Positions 42,964 through 52,884 are shown, counted from the first letter of the stretch. The stretch is 64,000 bases of DNA from Alphaproteobacteria bacterium (GCA_018818925.1 JAHJQZ010000015.1:1-64000); one strand, 5' to 3'. Numbers and translations: made by a program. The notes: generated from the sequence alone by a model not told the origin.

Positions 42964-44004
42964 ATGAAAGCCGTGCTGTTCGAGCGCTTCGGCGAGATGC
43001 CCGAGCTCGTGACCGTCGCCGATCCCGCCCCGCCCGAGGACGGCGTCGTCATAAAGGTCGAGGCGACCGGCATCTGCCGCAGCGACTGGCACGGCTGGAT
43101 GGGCCACGATCCCGATATCGTTTTGCCGCATGTGCCCGGCCATGAGCTCGCCGGAATCGTCGCCGCCACGGGTAAAAACGTGCGCCGGTGGAAGGCGGGT
43201 GACCGGGTGACCGTGCCCTTCGTCTGCGGCTGCGGCGAGTGCCCCGAATGCGCTGCCGGCCACGAGCAGGTCTGCCGCAACCAGCACCAGCCCGGCTTCA
43301 CCCATTGGGGGTCTTTCGCCGAATACGTGCCGATCCACCATGCCGACATCAACCTCGTCGCCCTGCCCGAGACGATGGATTTCGCCACCGCCGCCAGTCT
43401 TGGCTGCCGCTTCGCCACCGCGTTCCGCGCCCTTGTCGATCAGGCGCGAGTCTCGGCCGGGCAATGGGTGGCCATCCACGGCTGCGGCGGCGTCGGCTTG
43501 TCCGCCATCATGATCGCCAGCGCCATTGGCGCCCAGGTCGTCGCCGTCGACATCGCCGACAACAAGCTCGACCTCGCCAGGGCCGTTGGCGCCGTCGCCA
43601 CGGTCAACGCCAATGCCGTCGCCAGCGTGCCCGAAGCCATCGTCGCGATCACAGGTGGCGGTGCCCATGTCTCGATGGACGCCCTCGGTCATCCGGCAAC
43701 CTGCTACAACTCGATCGCCTGCCTCAGGCGCCGCGGCCGGCATGTGCAGGTCGGCTTGACGCTGGCCGACCAGGCGACGCCGCCGATCCCGATGGCCAGG
43801 GTCATCTCCCACGAGCTGGAAATCTACGGCAGCCACGGCATGCAGGCCCACCGCTACGACGCCATGCTCGCCATGATCCTTGCTGGCAGGCTCGCACCCG
43901 AGCGCCTGATCGGCGCCCGCATCAGTCTTGAGGAGTCCATCGCGGCCCTGACCGGCATGGACCGTTTCGAAGCCAACGGGGTGAGTGTGATCACCCGGTT
44001 CTGA
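42964..44004 (+). CDS. Zinc-dependent alcohol dehydrogenase
   Basis: 346-residue MDR enzyme. Catalytic-zinc ligands are in [10 protein letters not shown] (Cys38 region) and GHELAGIV; the structural-zinc Cys cluster is [17 protein letters not shown] near residues 90-106. The NAD-binding motif is [14 protein letters not shown]. The highly charged [20 protein letters not shown] lies at the zinc lobe. Substrate is unknown. It stands alone on the plus strand between tRNA-Lys and convergent pgi, 10 bases from the latter. Confidence 0.9.
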   Translation: MKAVLFERFGEMPELVTVADPAPPEDGVVIKVEATGICRSDWHGWMGHDPDIVLPHVPGHELAGIVAATGKNVRRWKAGDRVTVPFVCGCGECPECAAGHEQVCRNQHQPGFTHWGSFAEYVPIHHADINLVALPETMDFATAASLGCRFATAFRALVDQARVSAGQWVAIHGCGGVGLSAIMIASAIGAQVVAVDIADNKLDLARAVGAVATVNANAVASVPEAIVAITGGGAHVSMDALGHPATCYNSIACLRRRGRHVQVGLTLADQATPPIPMARVISHELEIYGSHGMQAHRYDAMLAMILAGRLAPERLIGARISLEESIAALTGMDRFEANGVSVITRF

Positions 44005-44014
44005 CGCCGCCGCT

Positions 44015-45649
44015 TCAGCCCTGCAGTTTGTGCAGATGTGCCAGAAGCCCGCGCGTCGAGGAATCGTGACCTTCGCTCGAGGCCGTGCCCTCGACCTTGG
44101 GCAAGAGCGCCTTGGCGAGTTGCTTGCCGAGTTCGACGCCCCATTGGTCGAATGAGTTGATGTTCCACAGCGCCCCCATGACGAAGACCTTGTGCTCGTA
44201 AAGGGCGATGAGCTTGCCGAGGGTTTCCGGGTCGAGCGTGTCGTAAACGAGCGTGTTCGACGGCCGGTTGCCGGGGAAGAGCTTGTGCGGGGCCAGCCGT
44301 TCGATCTCCTCGGCACCCATGCCGGCCTTTTCGAGCTCGGCGACGACCTCGTCCCGCGTCTTGCCGAGCATCAGCGCCTCGGACTGCGCCAGGCAATTAG
44401 CGACGAGCTTGACGTGATGCGGCGGCAGATCTTCCTGAGGATTGGCGGCAATGAGGAAATCGCACGGGATCACCGAGGTTCCCTGGTGGATGAGCTGGTA
44501 GAAGGCGTGCTGGCCATTGGTGCCCGGCTCGCCCCAGACCACAGGTCCGGTCTCGTAGTCGACCGCCGTCCCGTCGAGCGAAACCTGCTTGCCGTTCGAT
44601 TCCATGTCCTGCTGCTGCAGATAGGCGGTGAAGCGGGAAAGCCGCTGGTCGTAGGGAAGGACCGCGTGGCTGGCAAAGTCCCAGCCGTTGCGATACCACA
44701 CGCCCAGAAGCCCCATGATCGCCGGCAGGTTCTGTTCGAGCGGCATGGACAGGAAATGCGCGTCCATCGCCGCCGCACCCTTCAGGAACGCCTCGAAGTT
44801 CTCGTAGCCGACGGCCAGCATCACCGGCAGGCCGATGGCCGACCACACGGAATAGCGGCCACCGACCCAGTCCCAGAAACCGAAGATGCGGTCGGCCTTG
44901 ATGCCGAAGGCGGCGCAGGCCGAGAGATTGGTCGACAAAGCCGCGAAATGGTGCGGCACCGCTTCCTCGCCCAGCGCCGTCGACAAGAGGCCGCGCGCCG
45001 TATGGGCATTGGTCATGGTCTCGTCGGTGGTGAAGGTCTTGGAGGCGACGATGAACAGCGTCGTTTCAAGGTCGAGATGCTTCAATGTGTCGTAGATATG
45101 GGCCCCGTCGACATTGGAGACATAATGCGCCCTGAGATCGGCCCGCGTATAGGGCTCGAGCGCCAGCGTCACCATGGCCGGCCCGAGATCGGAACCGCCG
45201 ATGCCGATATTGACAATGTCGGTGAACGGCTTGGCGGTGGCGCCGACAATCGCGCCCGAGCGCACGTCGGCGGAAAAAGCGCGCATGCGATCGAGCACCT
45301 GACGCACGCCGGGAATGACGTTCTCGTCGCCGATTGTCATCGAGTCGCCCTGATAGCGCAGAGCCATGTGCATCACGGCTCGGTGCTCGGTCGAATTGAT
45401 CGGTTCGCCCGCCCACATGGCGTCGCGCCGCTTCTCGACGCCCGCTTCACGCGCCAGATCGAAAAGCGCTTTCATCGCAGCTTCATCGATCCTGTTTTTC
45501 GAGTAATCGAGCAGCATATCGCCGAAACTCACGGAAAACTTTGAAAAGCGGTCCGCATCCTCGGCAAAGAGCTGCCGCATCGGCCGGTTTTCGAGGCGTT
45601 GGCGATGCGGTTGAAGTGTGTCGAGGAGGGATTTTCGAGCGGAGGCCAT
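44015..45649 (-). CDS. pgi: Glucose-6-phosphate isomerase
   Basis: 544 residues. Interconverts glucose 6-phosphate and fructose 6-phosphate. Both family signatures are present: [16 protein letters not shown] near residue 270 and [20 protein letters not shown] near 493. The start [20 protein letters not shown] at 45649 is 20 bases downstream of the tgt stop. It links the sucrose phosphorylase product and glmS substrate in carbon flow, though it is not in their operons. Confidence 0.97.
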   Translation of the reverse strand: MASARKSLLDTLQPHRQRLENRPMRQLFAEDADRFSKFSVSFGDMLLDYSKNRIDEAAMKALFDLAREAGVEKRRDAMWAGEPINSTEHRAVMHMALRYQGDSMTIGDENVIPGVRQVLDRMRAFSADVRSGAIVGATAKPFTDIVNIGIGGSDLGPAMVTLALEPYTRADLRAHYVSNVDGAHIYDTLKHLDLETTLFIVASKTFTTDETMTNAHTARGLLSTALGEEAVPHHFAALSTNLSACAAFGIKADRIFGFWDWVGGRYSVWSAIGLPVMLAVGYENFEAFLKGAAAMDAHFLSMPLEQNLPAIMGLLGVWYRNGWDFASHAVLPYDQRLSRFTAYLQQQDMESNGKQVSLDGTAVDYETGPVVWGEPGTNGQHAFYQLIHQGTSVIPCDFLIAANPQEDLPPHHVKLVANCLAQSEALMLGKTRDEVVAELEKAGMGAEEIERLAPHKLFPGNRPSNTLVYDTLDPETLGKLIALYEHKVFVMGALWNINSFDQWGVELGKQLAKALLPKVEGTASSEGHDSSTRGLLAHLHKLQG

Positions 45650-45669
45650 GGTGGATGTCCTGCAAGGGG

Positions 45670-46797
45670 TCAGATGGGTGCCAAGTCGCCGCGCGCCCAC
45701 ATTTCACGCGTCGCCGCGGCGAAATCGGCAAAGACACCCCGCTCTATAGCATCGCGGGCGCCTTCGGTCAGGTGCTGATAATAGCTCAGGTTGATCTGGG
45801 AAAGGACCATCGCGCCCAGTATCTCTTCCGATTTCACCAGATGATGAAGGTAGGCGCGCGAAAACCGGCGGCAATTGAGATTATTCGAGTCGTCGTCGAG
45901 CGGCCGCCCGTCGTCCTTGTGGCGGGCGTTCTTGAGGTTGATGACGCCGAAACGGGTATAGGCGTGGCCGTGCCGCCCGGCTCGGGTCGGGTGCACGCAG
46001 TCGAACATGTCGATGCCGCGCCCGATGGCGCCGAGAATGTCGACGGGCTTGCCGACGCCCATCAGGTAATGCGGTCTGTCGGAAGGCAGGTCCGGCACCA
46101 GGTCGCTAAGGACCCGGAACATCGTCTCCTGCGGTTCCCCGACCGCCAGCCCGCCGACCGAATAGCCGCTAAAACCGATGCCGGTCAGTCCCTCGGCCGA
46201 GCGCCGGCGCAATTGGGCGTCGTCGCCGCCCTGGACGATACCGAACAGCGCCCGTTCCGGCCTATTGCCAAAAGCTGTCTTCGAGCGCTCCGCCCATCGG
46301 AGCGAGAGCTCCATCGCCCGCTCGATTTCCGGCTGCTCGGCCGGCAATCCGATGCATTCGTCGAGCTGCATGACGATGTCGCTGTCGAGCAGAAGCTGAA
46401 TCTCGACCGAGCGTTCCGGCGTCAACTCATAGGACGAGCCGTCGATATGCGAGCGGAAGGTCACGCCGTTTTCGGTCAGTTTCCTGAGCTTGGCCAGCGA
46501 CATGACCTGAAAGCCGCCGCTGTCGGTCAAAATGGGACCGGGCCAGTCCATGAAGCGGTGCAACCCGCCAAGCGAGGCGACACGCTCGGCGCCGGGTCTC
46601 AGCATCAGGTGATAGGTATTGCCGAGAATGATCTCGGCCCCGGTCTCGCGCACCTGTTCCGGATACATGGCCTTGACCGTGCCGGCGGTGCCGACCGGCA
46701 TGAAGGCCGGTGTGTTGATCGCGCCGCGCGGCGTCGCGATGCGGCCGCGCCTGGCGGCGCCGTCGGTGGCAAGAAGGGAAAAATCGAATGGGGTCAT
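45670..46797 (-). CDS. tgt: tRNA-guanine transglycosylase, zinc site degenerate
   Basis: 375 residues. Exchanges guanine 34 for preQ1 in tRNAs with GUN anticodons. Catalytic motifs are intact: [11 protein letters not shown], the queuine-pocket [11 protein letters not shown] and the nucleophile Asp in [10 protein letters not shown]. The zinc site is not: where the E. coli enzyme has Cys302, Cys304, Cys307 and His333, this protein has Ser304, Asn306, Cys309 and Ile335. The start [13 protein letters not shown] fits the family; an upstream ATG adds 10 residues. Lies downstream of queA, the next enzyme in queuosine synthesis. Confidence 0.95.
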   Translation of the reverse strand: MTPFDFSLLATDGAARRGRIATPRGAINTPAFMPVGTAGTVKAMYPEQVRETGAEIILGNTYHLMLRPGAERVASLGGLHRFMDWPGPILTDSGGFQVMSLAKLRKLTENGVTFRSHIDGSSYELTPERSVEIQLLLDSDIVMQLDECIGLPAEQPEIERAMELSLRWAERSKTAFGNRPERALFGIVQGGDDAQLRRRSAEGLTGIGFSGYSVGGLAVGEPQETMFRVLSDLVPDLPSDRPHYLMGVGKPVDILGAIGRGIDMFDCVHPTRAGRHGHAYTRFGVINLKNARHKDDGRPLDDDSNNLNCRRFSRAYLHHLVKSEEILGAMVLSQINLSYYQHLTEGARDAIERGVFADFAAATREMWARGDLAPI

Positions 46798-46866
46798 GAC
46801 CGTGCGGGCAAATTCATGTCGCCGCACCCGATGCGGCAGAATTCGCCGGAAGTCAAATGCCGGCGC

Positions 46867-47385
46867 CTACAGCAGGCGCTGCCACCAGCCGACATCCCGC
46901 CAGGCTCCGAACTTCCAGCCGACCTCGCGATAGATGCCGACGGGAGTGAAACCCATGGCCTCGTGCAGGCCGACGCTGCCGGCGTTGGGCAGGGCGATGC
47001 CGGCAAAGGCGGAGTGATAGCCGAGGGCCGCGAGACCGGGCAGCAGCTCGCCGTAGAGCAGCCGCCCGATGCCCTGCCGCCGCGCCGTCTCGGCAACGTA
47101 GACCGTGACATCAACCGAATACCTGTAGGCGGCGCGCTCGCGATGCGGTCCGCCATAGGCAAAGCCGACCACGGCGTTGTCGCGCTCGGCAACGAGATAG
47201 AGATGGCGCTGCTGAATGGCGGCGATGCGCCTTTCCGTCTCGGCGACGTCCGGCGCCGTCTCTTCGAACGAGATGAATGTCGTTTCGACGATCGGCGCAT
47301 AGATCGCCTGGATGGCCGGAGCGTCGTCGGCGCGCGCCGGCCGGACGGCAATGCCGGCGCTAGATGTGGACGAGATCGTAGACAT
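46867..47385 (-). CDS. GNAT acetyltransferase (phosphinothricin-acetyltransferase-like)
   Basis: 172 residues. VYVAETARRQGIGRLLYGEL is the acetyl-CoA-binding motif A and GLHEAMGFTPVGIYREVGWK is typical of the Pat family, which acetylates phosphinothricin, methionine sulfone or sulfoximine. Family members are common and rarely act on phosphinothricin in nature. The start overlaps the end of the preceding small gene by 26 bases. It separates queA from tgt. Confidence 0.85.
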   Translation of the reverse strand: MSTISSTSSAGIAVRPARADDAPAIQAIYAPIVETTFISFEETAPDVAETERRIAAIQQRHLYLVAERDNAVVGFAYGGPHRERAAYRYSVDVTVYVAETARRQGIGRLLYGELLPGLAALGYHSAFAGIALPNAGSVGLHEAMGFTPVGIYREVGWKFGAWRDVGWWQRLL

Positions 47386-47650
47386 AGGATTTGTCGCCCT
47401 TGCGGCTGACCCAGACGCCTTCGGGAGGGCTGTCGCCCTGGTTCTGGGGCAGCACCTCCCACGGACGGCCGGAGATCGCGCCATCCTCGGGCAGGACAGA
47501 GATCCAGCCCCACTGCTCCGACCGGACGATCCACAGGTCGCGGTCTTCCCGTTTGTAGGCAGGACGTCCGTCCTGCCCGATCTGCCTTCGGAAGCGATAG
47601 ACCAGATCGTCAACCTGACGGCGTAGTTCGAAACGCTCGACGATGCTCAT
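47360..47650 (-). CDS. Small conserved protein of unknown function
   Basis: 96 residues, soluble, with Trp/Arg-rich segments ([20 protein letters not shown]) and no Cys. The start [20 protein letters not shown] at 47650 overlaps the queA stop (ATGA), which supports a real gene in the queA transcript. No known domain is recognised. Confidence 0.65.
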   Translation of the reverse strand: MSIVERFELRRQVDDLVYRFRRQIGQDGRPAYKREDRDLWIVRSEQWGWISVLPEDGAISGRPWEVLPQNQGDSPPEGVWVSRKGDKSYVYDLVHI

Positions 47651-48729
47651 TCCGCATCCTCCCGGTAGAGCAGCGAGGCGTCGCCATAGGAGTAGAACCG
47701 GTATTGCGTGTCGATGGCGTGAGCGTAGGCCGCCTTCATCGTCGCGAGCCCTGAAAAGGCCGAGACCAGCATCATCAGCGTCGAGCGCGGCAGGTGGAAA
47801 TTGGTCATCAGCACGTCGACGACGCGAAACCTGAAGCCAGGCGTGATGAAGATATCGGTGTCGCCGGCAAAGGGCCGTAGTTCGCCCGTCGCTCGTGCCG
47901 CGCTTTCGAGCAGCCGCAGCGAGGTCGTGCCGACGGCGACGACGCGCCCGCCTGCCCGTTTCGCGGCATGGATGCGCGCGACCGCCTCGGGCGATACCTC
48001 TCCCCATTCGGCATGCATCCGGTGGTCGTCGGTATCCTCCGCCTTGACCGGCAGGAAGGTCCCCGCCCCGACATGAAGCGTCACGGTTTCGACACCGACG
48101 CCCATGTCGCGCAGCCTGTCGAGCAGGCTTTTTGTGAAATGCAGCCCGGCCGTCGGCGCCGCCACGGCGCCGTCCTCGCGGGCATAGACAGTCTGGTAGT
48201 CGGTCCTGTCGCGCGCCTCGACGCCGCGCCTCAGCCCGATATAGGGCGGCAGCGGCATGGCCCCGTGCGCCTTGATTGCCTCGTCGAGATAGGCGCCGGA
48301 CAGCGCGAACTTGAGGATCACCTCGCCCGCCGCGCCGGTGCGCTCGATTTCAGCCGCGAGTTCGCTCAGGGCGCAGGCGCGGTCGGTCGCGTCGCCGAAC
48401 ACCAGTCGATCGCCCGGCTTCAGCCGCTTGGCCGGCCGCGCGAAGGCGGCCCAGCGCGACGGATCGATGCGCTTGTGCAGGTTGAAGGACAAAGCGGCCC
48501 GATACGTGCCGCGTGTTCGCGTGCCCTGCAATTCAGCCGGAATGACGCGCGTGTCGTTGAGGACGAGCACGTCGCCGGGATGGAGCAGGTCGATCAGGTC
48601 GGTGACGATCCTGTCCTCGAACGGGGCGCCGGGGCGCACGACCAGCAGACGCGCGCTGTCGCGCGGATCGGCCGGGTGCAGGGCGATCCGTTCCTCGGGC
48701 AGGGTAAAATCGAAGTGTTCGACCTTCAT
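47647..48729 (-). CDS. queA: S-adenosylmethionine:tRNA ribosyltransferase-isomerase
   Basis: 360 residues. Transfers and isomerises the ribosyl group of AdoMet onto preQ1 in tRNA to make epoxyqueuosine. Typical features: start [30 protein letters not shown] near residue 60, [14 protein letters not shown] near 195, [10 protein letters not shown] and the C-terminal [17 protein letters not shown]. First gene of the queA-small protein-GNAT-tgt-pgi run. Confidence 0.97.
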   Translation of the reverse strand: MKVEHFDFTLPEERIALHPADPRDSARLLVVRPGAPFEDRIVTDLIDLLHPGDVLVLNDTRVIPAELQGTRTRGTYRAALSFNLHKRIDPSRWAAFARPAKRLKPGDRLVFGDATDRACALSELAAEIERTGAAGEVILKFALSGAYLDEAIKAHGAMPLPPYIGLRRGVEARDRTDYQTVYAREDGAVAAPTAGLHFTKSLLDRLRDMGVGVETVTLHVGAGTFLPVKAEDTDDHRMHAEWGEVSPEAVARIHAAKRAGGRVVAVGTTSLRLLESAARATGELRPFAGDTDIFITPGFRFRVVDVLMTNFHLPRSTLMMLVSAFSGLATMKAAYAHAIDTQYRFYSYGDASLLYREDAE

Positions 48730-48791
48730 GAATCGTTAACAACGCCCTTGTTGTGCTGTATCATGCGTATTCGGCGGCCTGGGAGGAGAAC

Positions 48792-49040
48792 ATGCTGGAA
48801 GTCGACCAGAAGCAGTTTGTCTTCCAAAGTGACATCTGCGTTATACACAGACCAACGGGAAGCAAGTTTACTACCGATCACTTCGCAAACCCAGAGGAAA
48901 CAAGGATAAAATTCATCAACTGGGGACGGGACGGCGCGCTCCCGACAAGCGGTTCGGACTATTCCCGAGCGGAGGTTCTGACCTACGCCAAGCAATTGCT
49001 GCTCGAACGCGCCCGCGAGCGCGTCCGAAAGCGAGTCTAG
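48792..49040 (+). CDS. Orphan small protein, AT-richer than its surroundings
   Basis: 82 residues starting MLEVDQKQFVFQSDICVIH, preceded by GGGAGGAGAAC. Soluble, no recognised domain; the C-terminus is a basic helix (ERARERVRKRV). It runs opposite to all neighbours, between queA and ppiB, which are usually adjacent in relatives, and its codon use is visibly less GC-rich. Degenerate repeats follow at once, suggesting an inserted patch. Confidence 0.55.
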   Translation: MLEVDQKQFVFQSDICVIHRPTGSKFTTDHFANPEETRIKFINWGRDGALPTSGSDYSRAEVLTYAKQLLLERARERVRKRV

Positions 49041-49051
49041 TCGGGCACCAT

Positions 49052-49247
49052 GCGCAAAGTGGAAACCGGCTTTGCGCCTGTAGCGATGCCCCCGCGAAGA
49101 GGCTGGAGCGGCAAAGCGGATTGATGTGACCGCACGCCGCTCTAGAGCTTTTCAGTGTTTCATGGAAACACTGAAAAGCTCCAAGTCCTTGGTTTGTCGC
49201 ATTTCCGGACGGCGAACCGGTGTCCACTTCACCTGGAAATGCTCTAG
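49052..49247. repeat. Composite rhizobial-type repeat with a 37-nt perfect hairpin
   Basis: Three nested dyads: GCGCAAAG/CTTTGCGC (49052-49059, 49070-49077); a perfect 17-bp stem with ATG loop at 49145-49181; and GCATTTCC/GGAAATGC (49199-49206, 49235-49242) enclosing CGGCGAACCGG and GTCCACTT. The last part matches a repeat widespread in Hyphomicrobiales intergenic DNA. It lies 3' of ppiB and of the orphan gene, so it may also serve as a terminator or RNA stabiliser. Confidence 0.75.
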
Positions 49248-49735
49248 CTGGCGTCGGCCGCCACTCTCATCGAGACGATCTTGTCGGGATGGGCGACCGA
49301 GCCGTTGCGCCGCGATTCCCCCTTTTCGAGCGCGTCGACAACGTCCATGCCGTCGACAACCTTGCCCCACACCGTGTACTGGCCATCAAGGTGCGGCGAG
49401 TCGTCGAACATGATGAAGAACTGCGAGTTGGCGGAATTGGGCGCCGAGGTGCGAGCCATCGAGCAGGTGCCGCGGACATGCTTTTCGGCGTTGAATTCCG
49501 CCTTGAGGTCCGGCTTGTCCGAGCCGCCCGAACCGTCGCCATTGGGGCAGCCGACCTGCGCCATGAAGCCGTCGATGACGCGATGGAAGACAATGCCGTC
49601 GTAAAAGCCCTCGCGCGCCAGTTCCTTGATGCGCGCAACGTGATTGGGCGCAAGGTCCGGACGCAGTTCGATGACGATTCCGCCCTTGCTGGTTTCGAGA
49701 AGGATCGTGTTTTCGGGATCCTGGATATCGGCCAT
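49244..49735 (-). CDS. ppiB: Cytoplasmic peptidyl-prolyl cis-trans isomerase (cyclophilin)
   Basis: 163 residues, no signal peptide. Cyclophilin core with FHRVIDGFMAQVGCPNGDGS and the active-site region SMARTSAPNSANSQFFIMF. Start MADIQDPENTILLETSKGG at 49735. A cytoplasmic partner of the membrane-anchored cyclophilin just upstream, and similar to it, so the two probably arose by duplication. Confidence 0.95.
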   Translation of the reverse strand: MADIQDPENTILLETSKGGIVIELRPDLAPNHVARIKELAREGFYDGIVFHRVIDGFMAQVGCPNGDGSGGSDKPDLKAEFNAEKHVRGTCSMARTSAPNSANSQFFIMFDDSPHLDGQYTVWGKVVDGMDVVDALEKGESRRNGSVAHPDKIVSMRVAADAS

Positions 49736-49758
49736 GTGCCGCTGTCCTTTCGCTTGGA

Positions 49759-49803
49759 GCGCTTTCAGCAAAAGTGGTCTCCACTTTTCCGTTTCGAAAG
49801 CGC
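49759..49803. repeat. Nested palindromic repeat between the cyclophilin genes
   Basis: Outer arms GCGCTTTC/GAAAGCGC (49759-49766, 49796-49803) and an inner dyad AAAAGTGG-TCT-CCACTTTT. The AGTGG...CCACTTTT core relates it to the repeats at 23778 and 49052. It lies in the ppiA-ppiB gap and may act as an mRNA stem between them. Confidence 0.7.
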
Positions 49804-49880
49804 GACAACTCAAAAAAGAGCTTCCGTCCTGGCTATGCGGGAAGGGAAAACGCTCTGGTGGAGATCGCCATGAATGGCGT

Positions 49881-50489
49881 CTATTCGGTCTTGAGGCGGA
49901 AGCTGACGATCTTGTCGGGGTCGGTGACGAGGCCGTTGGTCGAGGGATCGCCCTTCTTGATCGCGTCGACATGCTCCATGCCCGACACAACTTTGCCAAC
50001 CACGGTGTATTGGCCGTCGAGATTGGGTGCCGGGGCGTACATGATGAAGAACTGCGAATTGGCCGAGTTCGGATCGGGCGTCCGCGCCATGCCGATGACG
50101 CCGCGCACGAATGGCTCGTCGGAGAATTCAGCCGGCAGGTCCGGCAGGTCGGAGCCGCCCGTGCCGGTGCCGGTCGGATCGCCCGTCTGGGCCATGAAGC
50201 CGGCAATCACCCGGTGAAAGACGATGCCGTCGTAAAAGCCCTTATCGATCAGCGTCGTAATGCGCTCGACCGCCTTCGGCGCGCGTTCGGGCAATAATTC
50301 GATTTCAACCGGCCCGTCCTCGAGTTCGAGCACGGCAAGAAGCTGTTCAGTCGTTTCGCCTGACGGGACCACCTCCACCGGCGCCGGTTTCAGCCAGGCA
50401 TCGTAGGCGACATAGACGACGAACAGCAGGACGAATGCGAAAGCCAGCCCGCCGAGAATGCGGGCCTTCGGAGCGCTTTTTTGTGCCAT
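49881..50489 (-). CDS. ppiA: Membrane-anchored/periplasmic peptidyl-prolyl isomerase (cyclophilin)
   Basis: 202 residues. An N-terminal hydrophobic segment (ILGGLAFAFVLLFVVYVAYD, about 11-30) without an obvious cleavage site anchors a cyclophilin domain (FHRVIAGFMAQTGDPTGTG; GMARTPDPNSANSQFFIMY). The start shares one base with the coaD stop (TAATG). Likely assists folding of exported proteins. Confidence 0.93.
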   Translation of the reverse strand: MAQKSAPKARILGGLAFAFVLLFVVYVAYDAWLKPAPVEVVPSGETTEQLLAVLELEDGPVEIELLPERAPKAVERITTLIDKGFYDGIVFHRVIAGFMAQTGDPTGTGTGGSDLPDLPAEFSDEPFVRGVIGMARTPDPNSANSQFFIMYAPAPNLDGQYTVVGKVVSGMEHVDAIKKGDPSTNGLVTDPDKIVSFRLKTE

Positions 50490-50977
50490 TATGTCTTCAG
50501 TGCCTTCAAAACGACGGCCGGCACGAAGGCCGAGACGTCCCCACCCATTTTGGCGATCTGACGGACGAGCGTGGCCGAGATGTGGCGCACATGCGGCGTC
50601 GCCGGCACGAAGACCGTCTGCAGGTCCGGCGCCATCTGCGAGTTCATGCCGACCATCTGCATTTCATAATTGTAGTCGGTCGTATCCCTGAGGCCGCGAA
50701 TGATCAGCGTCGCCCCAAGCTTGCGCGCCGCGTGGATCATCAGTCCGTCGAAATCGACGAAGTTGATTTCGGTCTGGGTGCGGCCGCCGATAGGGGCGCA
50801 GGTCTCGCGCAGCAGCTCCAGCCGCTGTTCATCGGTCAGAAGCGCTTCTTTGGTGGAATTGACCCCAATGCCGACGAACAGCACGTCAACGATTTTGCAG
50901 GCCCTCTCGATGACGTCGAGATGGCCATTGGTCACCGGATCGAAAGAGCCGGGATAAAAACCGGTCAGCTTGTTCAT
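50489..50977 (-). CDS. coaD: Phosphopantetheine adenylyltransferase
   Basis: 162 residues. Adenylates 4'-phosphopantetheine in CoA synthesis. Nucleotidyltransferase motif GSFDPVTNGHLDVIERA (TxGH) at about residues 11-27 and RGLRDTTDYNYEMQM near 92. Start MNKLTGFYPGSFDP. Lies 12 bases after the fourth LysE-type exporter gene and is coupled to ppiA. Confidence 0.96.
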   Translation of the reverse strand: MNKLTGFYPGSFDPVTNGHLDVIERACKIVDVLFVGIGVNSTKEALLTDEQRLELLRETCAPIGGRTQTEINFVDFDGLMIHAARKLGATLIIRGLRDTTDYNYEMQMVGMNSQMAPDLQTVFVPATPHVRHISATLVRQIAKMGGDVSAFVPAVVLKALKT

Positions 50978-50989
50978 GAGCGCCTTTTG

Positions 50990-51610
50990 TCATGCCTTTT
51001 GGCTGGTGGCAAGCCAGAGAGCCGCCCCGATCAACACCGAGCCGGAGACCCAGCCGATCGCCCGTCCGGCCCGCTCAGTCAGCCAGGTACGGATGCGCTC
51101 GGACAAAAGGATGTAGAGCGAATCCGTCACCGTCGCCGTGCCGATCCAGATGAGGCCGAGAAAGGCGAGCTGCGGCACGAGCGGCGCGTCGGCGACGACG
51201 AATTGCGGCACCAGCGCCCCGGCGAACAGGAAGGCCTTGGGGTTGGACCACAACACGAGGAACCCGCGCAGCACCATGGCGCCGAAACCGGGTGGCGCGC
51301 CGCGTGTCGCTTCCAGATGCGGCGGATGACGGAAGGCCCTTAAGCCGAGCCAGACCAAATAGACCGCGCCGAGGAGCTTCACGTAGACGAAGGCCTCGCT
51401 CATGAATGCGGCGATGACGCTCAAACCGAGCGCCAGCGCCGTCATCATGCTGAAGCGCGCCAGGTTGGCCCCGATTTCCATGGCGAATCCGGCCCGCATG
51501 CCCGAGCTGAGGGTCGTGCCGACAAGGCTCGAAACGGTGACGCCCGGCGTCGCCATGACGACGAGGGCCGTCAGCCAATAGGCGGCAAGCGCCGACCCGG
51601 TCAGCAACAT
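50990..51610 (-). CDS. LysE/RhtB family amino-acid exporter 4
   Basis: 206 residues, about six membrane segments. N-terminal VVMATPGVTVSSLVGTTLSSG corresponds to the PGP motif region of the family, here with PGV, and the RGFLVLWSNPKAFLFAGALVPQF block is conserved. It is the most diverged of four tandem paralogues: the PGP motif is altered and the C-terminus ends WLATSQKA. Substrates cannot be predicted. Confidence 0.88.
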   Translation of the reverse strand: MLLTGSALAAYWLTALVVMATPGVTVSSLVGTTLSSGMRAGFAMEIGANLARFSMMTALALGLSVIAAFMSEAFVYVKLLGAVYLVWLGLRAFRHPPHLEATRGAPPGFGAMVLRGFLVLWSNPKAFLFAGALVPQFVVADAPLVPQLAFLGLIWIGTATVTDSLYILLSERIRTWLTERAGRAIGWVSGSVLIGAALWLATSQKA

Positions 51611-51614
51611 CTGG

Positions 51615-52247
51615 TCACGACCGCTTCTGTAATGCCAGCCAGACGCCGCCGGCCATCAGGATCACCCCGGCGAACCGGCTCATCAGCCTGACGCGCGCCG
51701 CGTCGAGCGCATGGCGCGCCCGTCCGGCGAGGATGGCGTAGAAGGCGTCCGTCAGGGTCGCCACTGCCATGACGATCAGGCCGAGCACGATGATCTGATC
51801 GAAGGCCGGATGCGCGAGATTGACGAATTGCGGCAGGAAGGCCCCGAGAAACAGCAGCGTCTTGGGATTCGACCAGTTGACGAGCGCCGCCTCGACGACA
51901 TAGCGCAGCGGCCCGCGCTGGTTTGTGGCCTTGGCCGCGCCCAGTTCGCCGCTCGAGTTGAACATGCGCCAGCCGATCCATATCAGGTAGGCCGCGCCGA
52001 CTAGCTTGATCCAGACGAACGCCTCCCCGACCAATGCCATCACCGCTTCGAGGCCGAACGCGACAACCAGCACCATCGAGAACATCGACAGTTCGGTCCC
52101 CAGAATGGTCCAGAATCCGGCCGCCGTGCCGCGCGCCAGCGAATTGGCCAGAACCATTGTCACCGACGGCCCGGGCACGATGGAGAAAACGAAACAGGCG
52201 GCGATATAGGTAATCAGCAGACCGGGCTCGAACATCTGGGTCTCCAA
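51615..52247 (-). CDS. LysE/RhtB family amino-acid exporter 3
   Basis: 210 residues with the motif VPGPSVTMVLANSLARGTAAG and ALVNWSNPKTLLFLGAFLPQF, six membrane segments, C-terminus GGVWLALQKRS. MFEPGLLITY four codons on is an alternative start. Four bases separate it from exporter 4, so the array is probably one transcript. Confidence 0.9.
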   Translation of the reverse strand: METQMFEPGLLITYIAACFVFSIVPGPSVTMVLANSLARGTAAGFWTILGTELSMFSMVLVVAFGLEAVMALVGEAFVWIKLVGAAYLIWIGWRMFNSSGELGAAKATNQRGPLRYVVEAALVNWSNPKTLLFLGAFLPQFVNLAHPAFDQIIVLGLIVMAVATLTDAFYAILAGRARHALDAARVRLMSRFAGVILMAGGVWLALQKRS

Positions 52248-52256
52248 TAACCGGGT

Positions 52257-52877
52257 TCAGGCGCGCTTGGACAAGGCCAGCCATATGCCGCCGGCCATCA
52301 GCACCAGGCCGGACAGGCGTGTTACCAGCCGTGTGCGCGCCTCCGTCATCACCGACTTGAGGCCGCCTGCCATCAGCGCGTAGCCGAAATCGTTGGCGGT
52401 GGCGAGGACTAGGGTGATGGCGCCGAGCAGGACCACCTGCGGCAGCGCCGGCTCGCCTGGCACGATGAAATGCGGCAGGAAGGCACCGAGGAAGAGAAGC
52501 GTCTTGGGGTTGGACCAAACCACGAGGAAACCGTGCAGGACGAAGCCGCTACGCTGGCGTCGGCGACCGTCGTCCACTGCTTGCGGATGGTGCCGCGCCG
52601 CAAACATGCGCCAGCCGATATAGACCAGATAGGTGGCGCCCAGGAGCTTGATCCATTCGAAGGCCCAGCCCATGAAGGCCATCACCGCCTCAAGTCCGAA
52701 GGCCACGACCCCGAGCATGGTCAAGACGGCGATCTCGGCACCGAGCGCGGTCAGCACCCCGGCGCGGGTGCCAAAGCGCATGGCATTGGCGACGACCACG
52801 GCGACGGTCGGTCCCGGAACCGCACCGGCAATCGCCGTCGCCAGCGCGAAAGCCAGAAGAGTGGTCAGCGTCGGCAT
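52257..52877 (-). CDS. LysE/RhtB family amino-acid exporter 2
   Basis: 206 residues. Motif VPGPTVAVVVANAMRFGTRAG, FLVVWSNPKTLLFLGAFLPHF, C-terminus GGIWLALSKRA. The start MPTLTTLLAFALA at 52877 lies 7 bases after the stop of exporter 1; the frame is open 48 codons upstream into that gene. Family members export lysine, arginine, homoserine, threonine or related amino acids. Confidence 0.9.
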   Translation of the reverse strand: MPTLTTLLAFALATAIAGAVPGPTVAVVVANAMRFGTRAGVLTALGAEIAVLTMLGVVAFGLEAVMAFMGWAFEWIKLLGATYLVYIGWRMFAARHHPQAVDDGRRRQRSGFVLHGFLVVWSNPKTLLFLGAFLPHFIVPGEPALPQVVLLGAITLVLATANDFGYALMAGGLKSVMTEARTRLVTRLSGLVLMAGGIWLALSKRA

Positions 52878-52884
52878 GGTTCGC

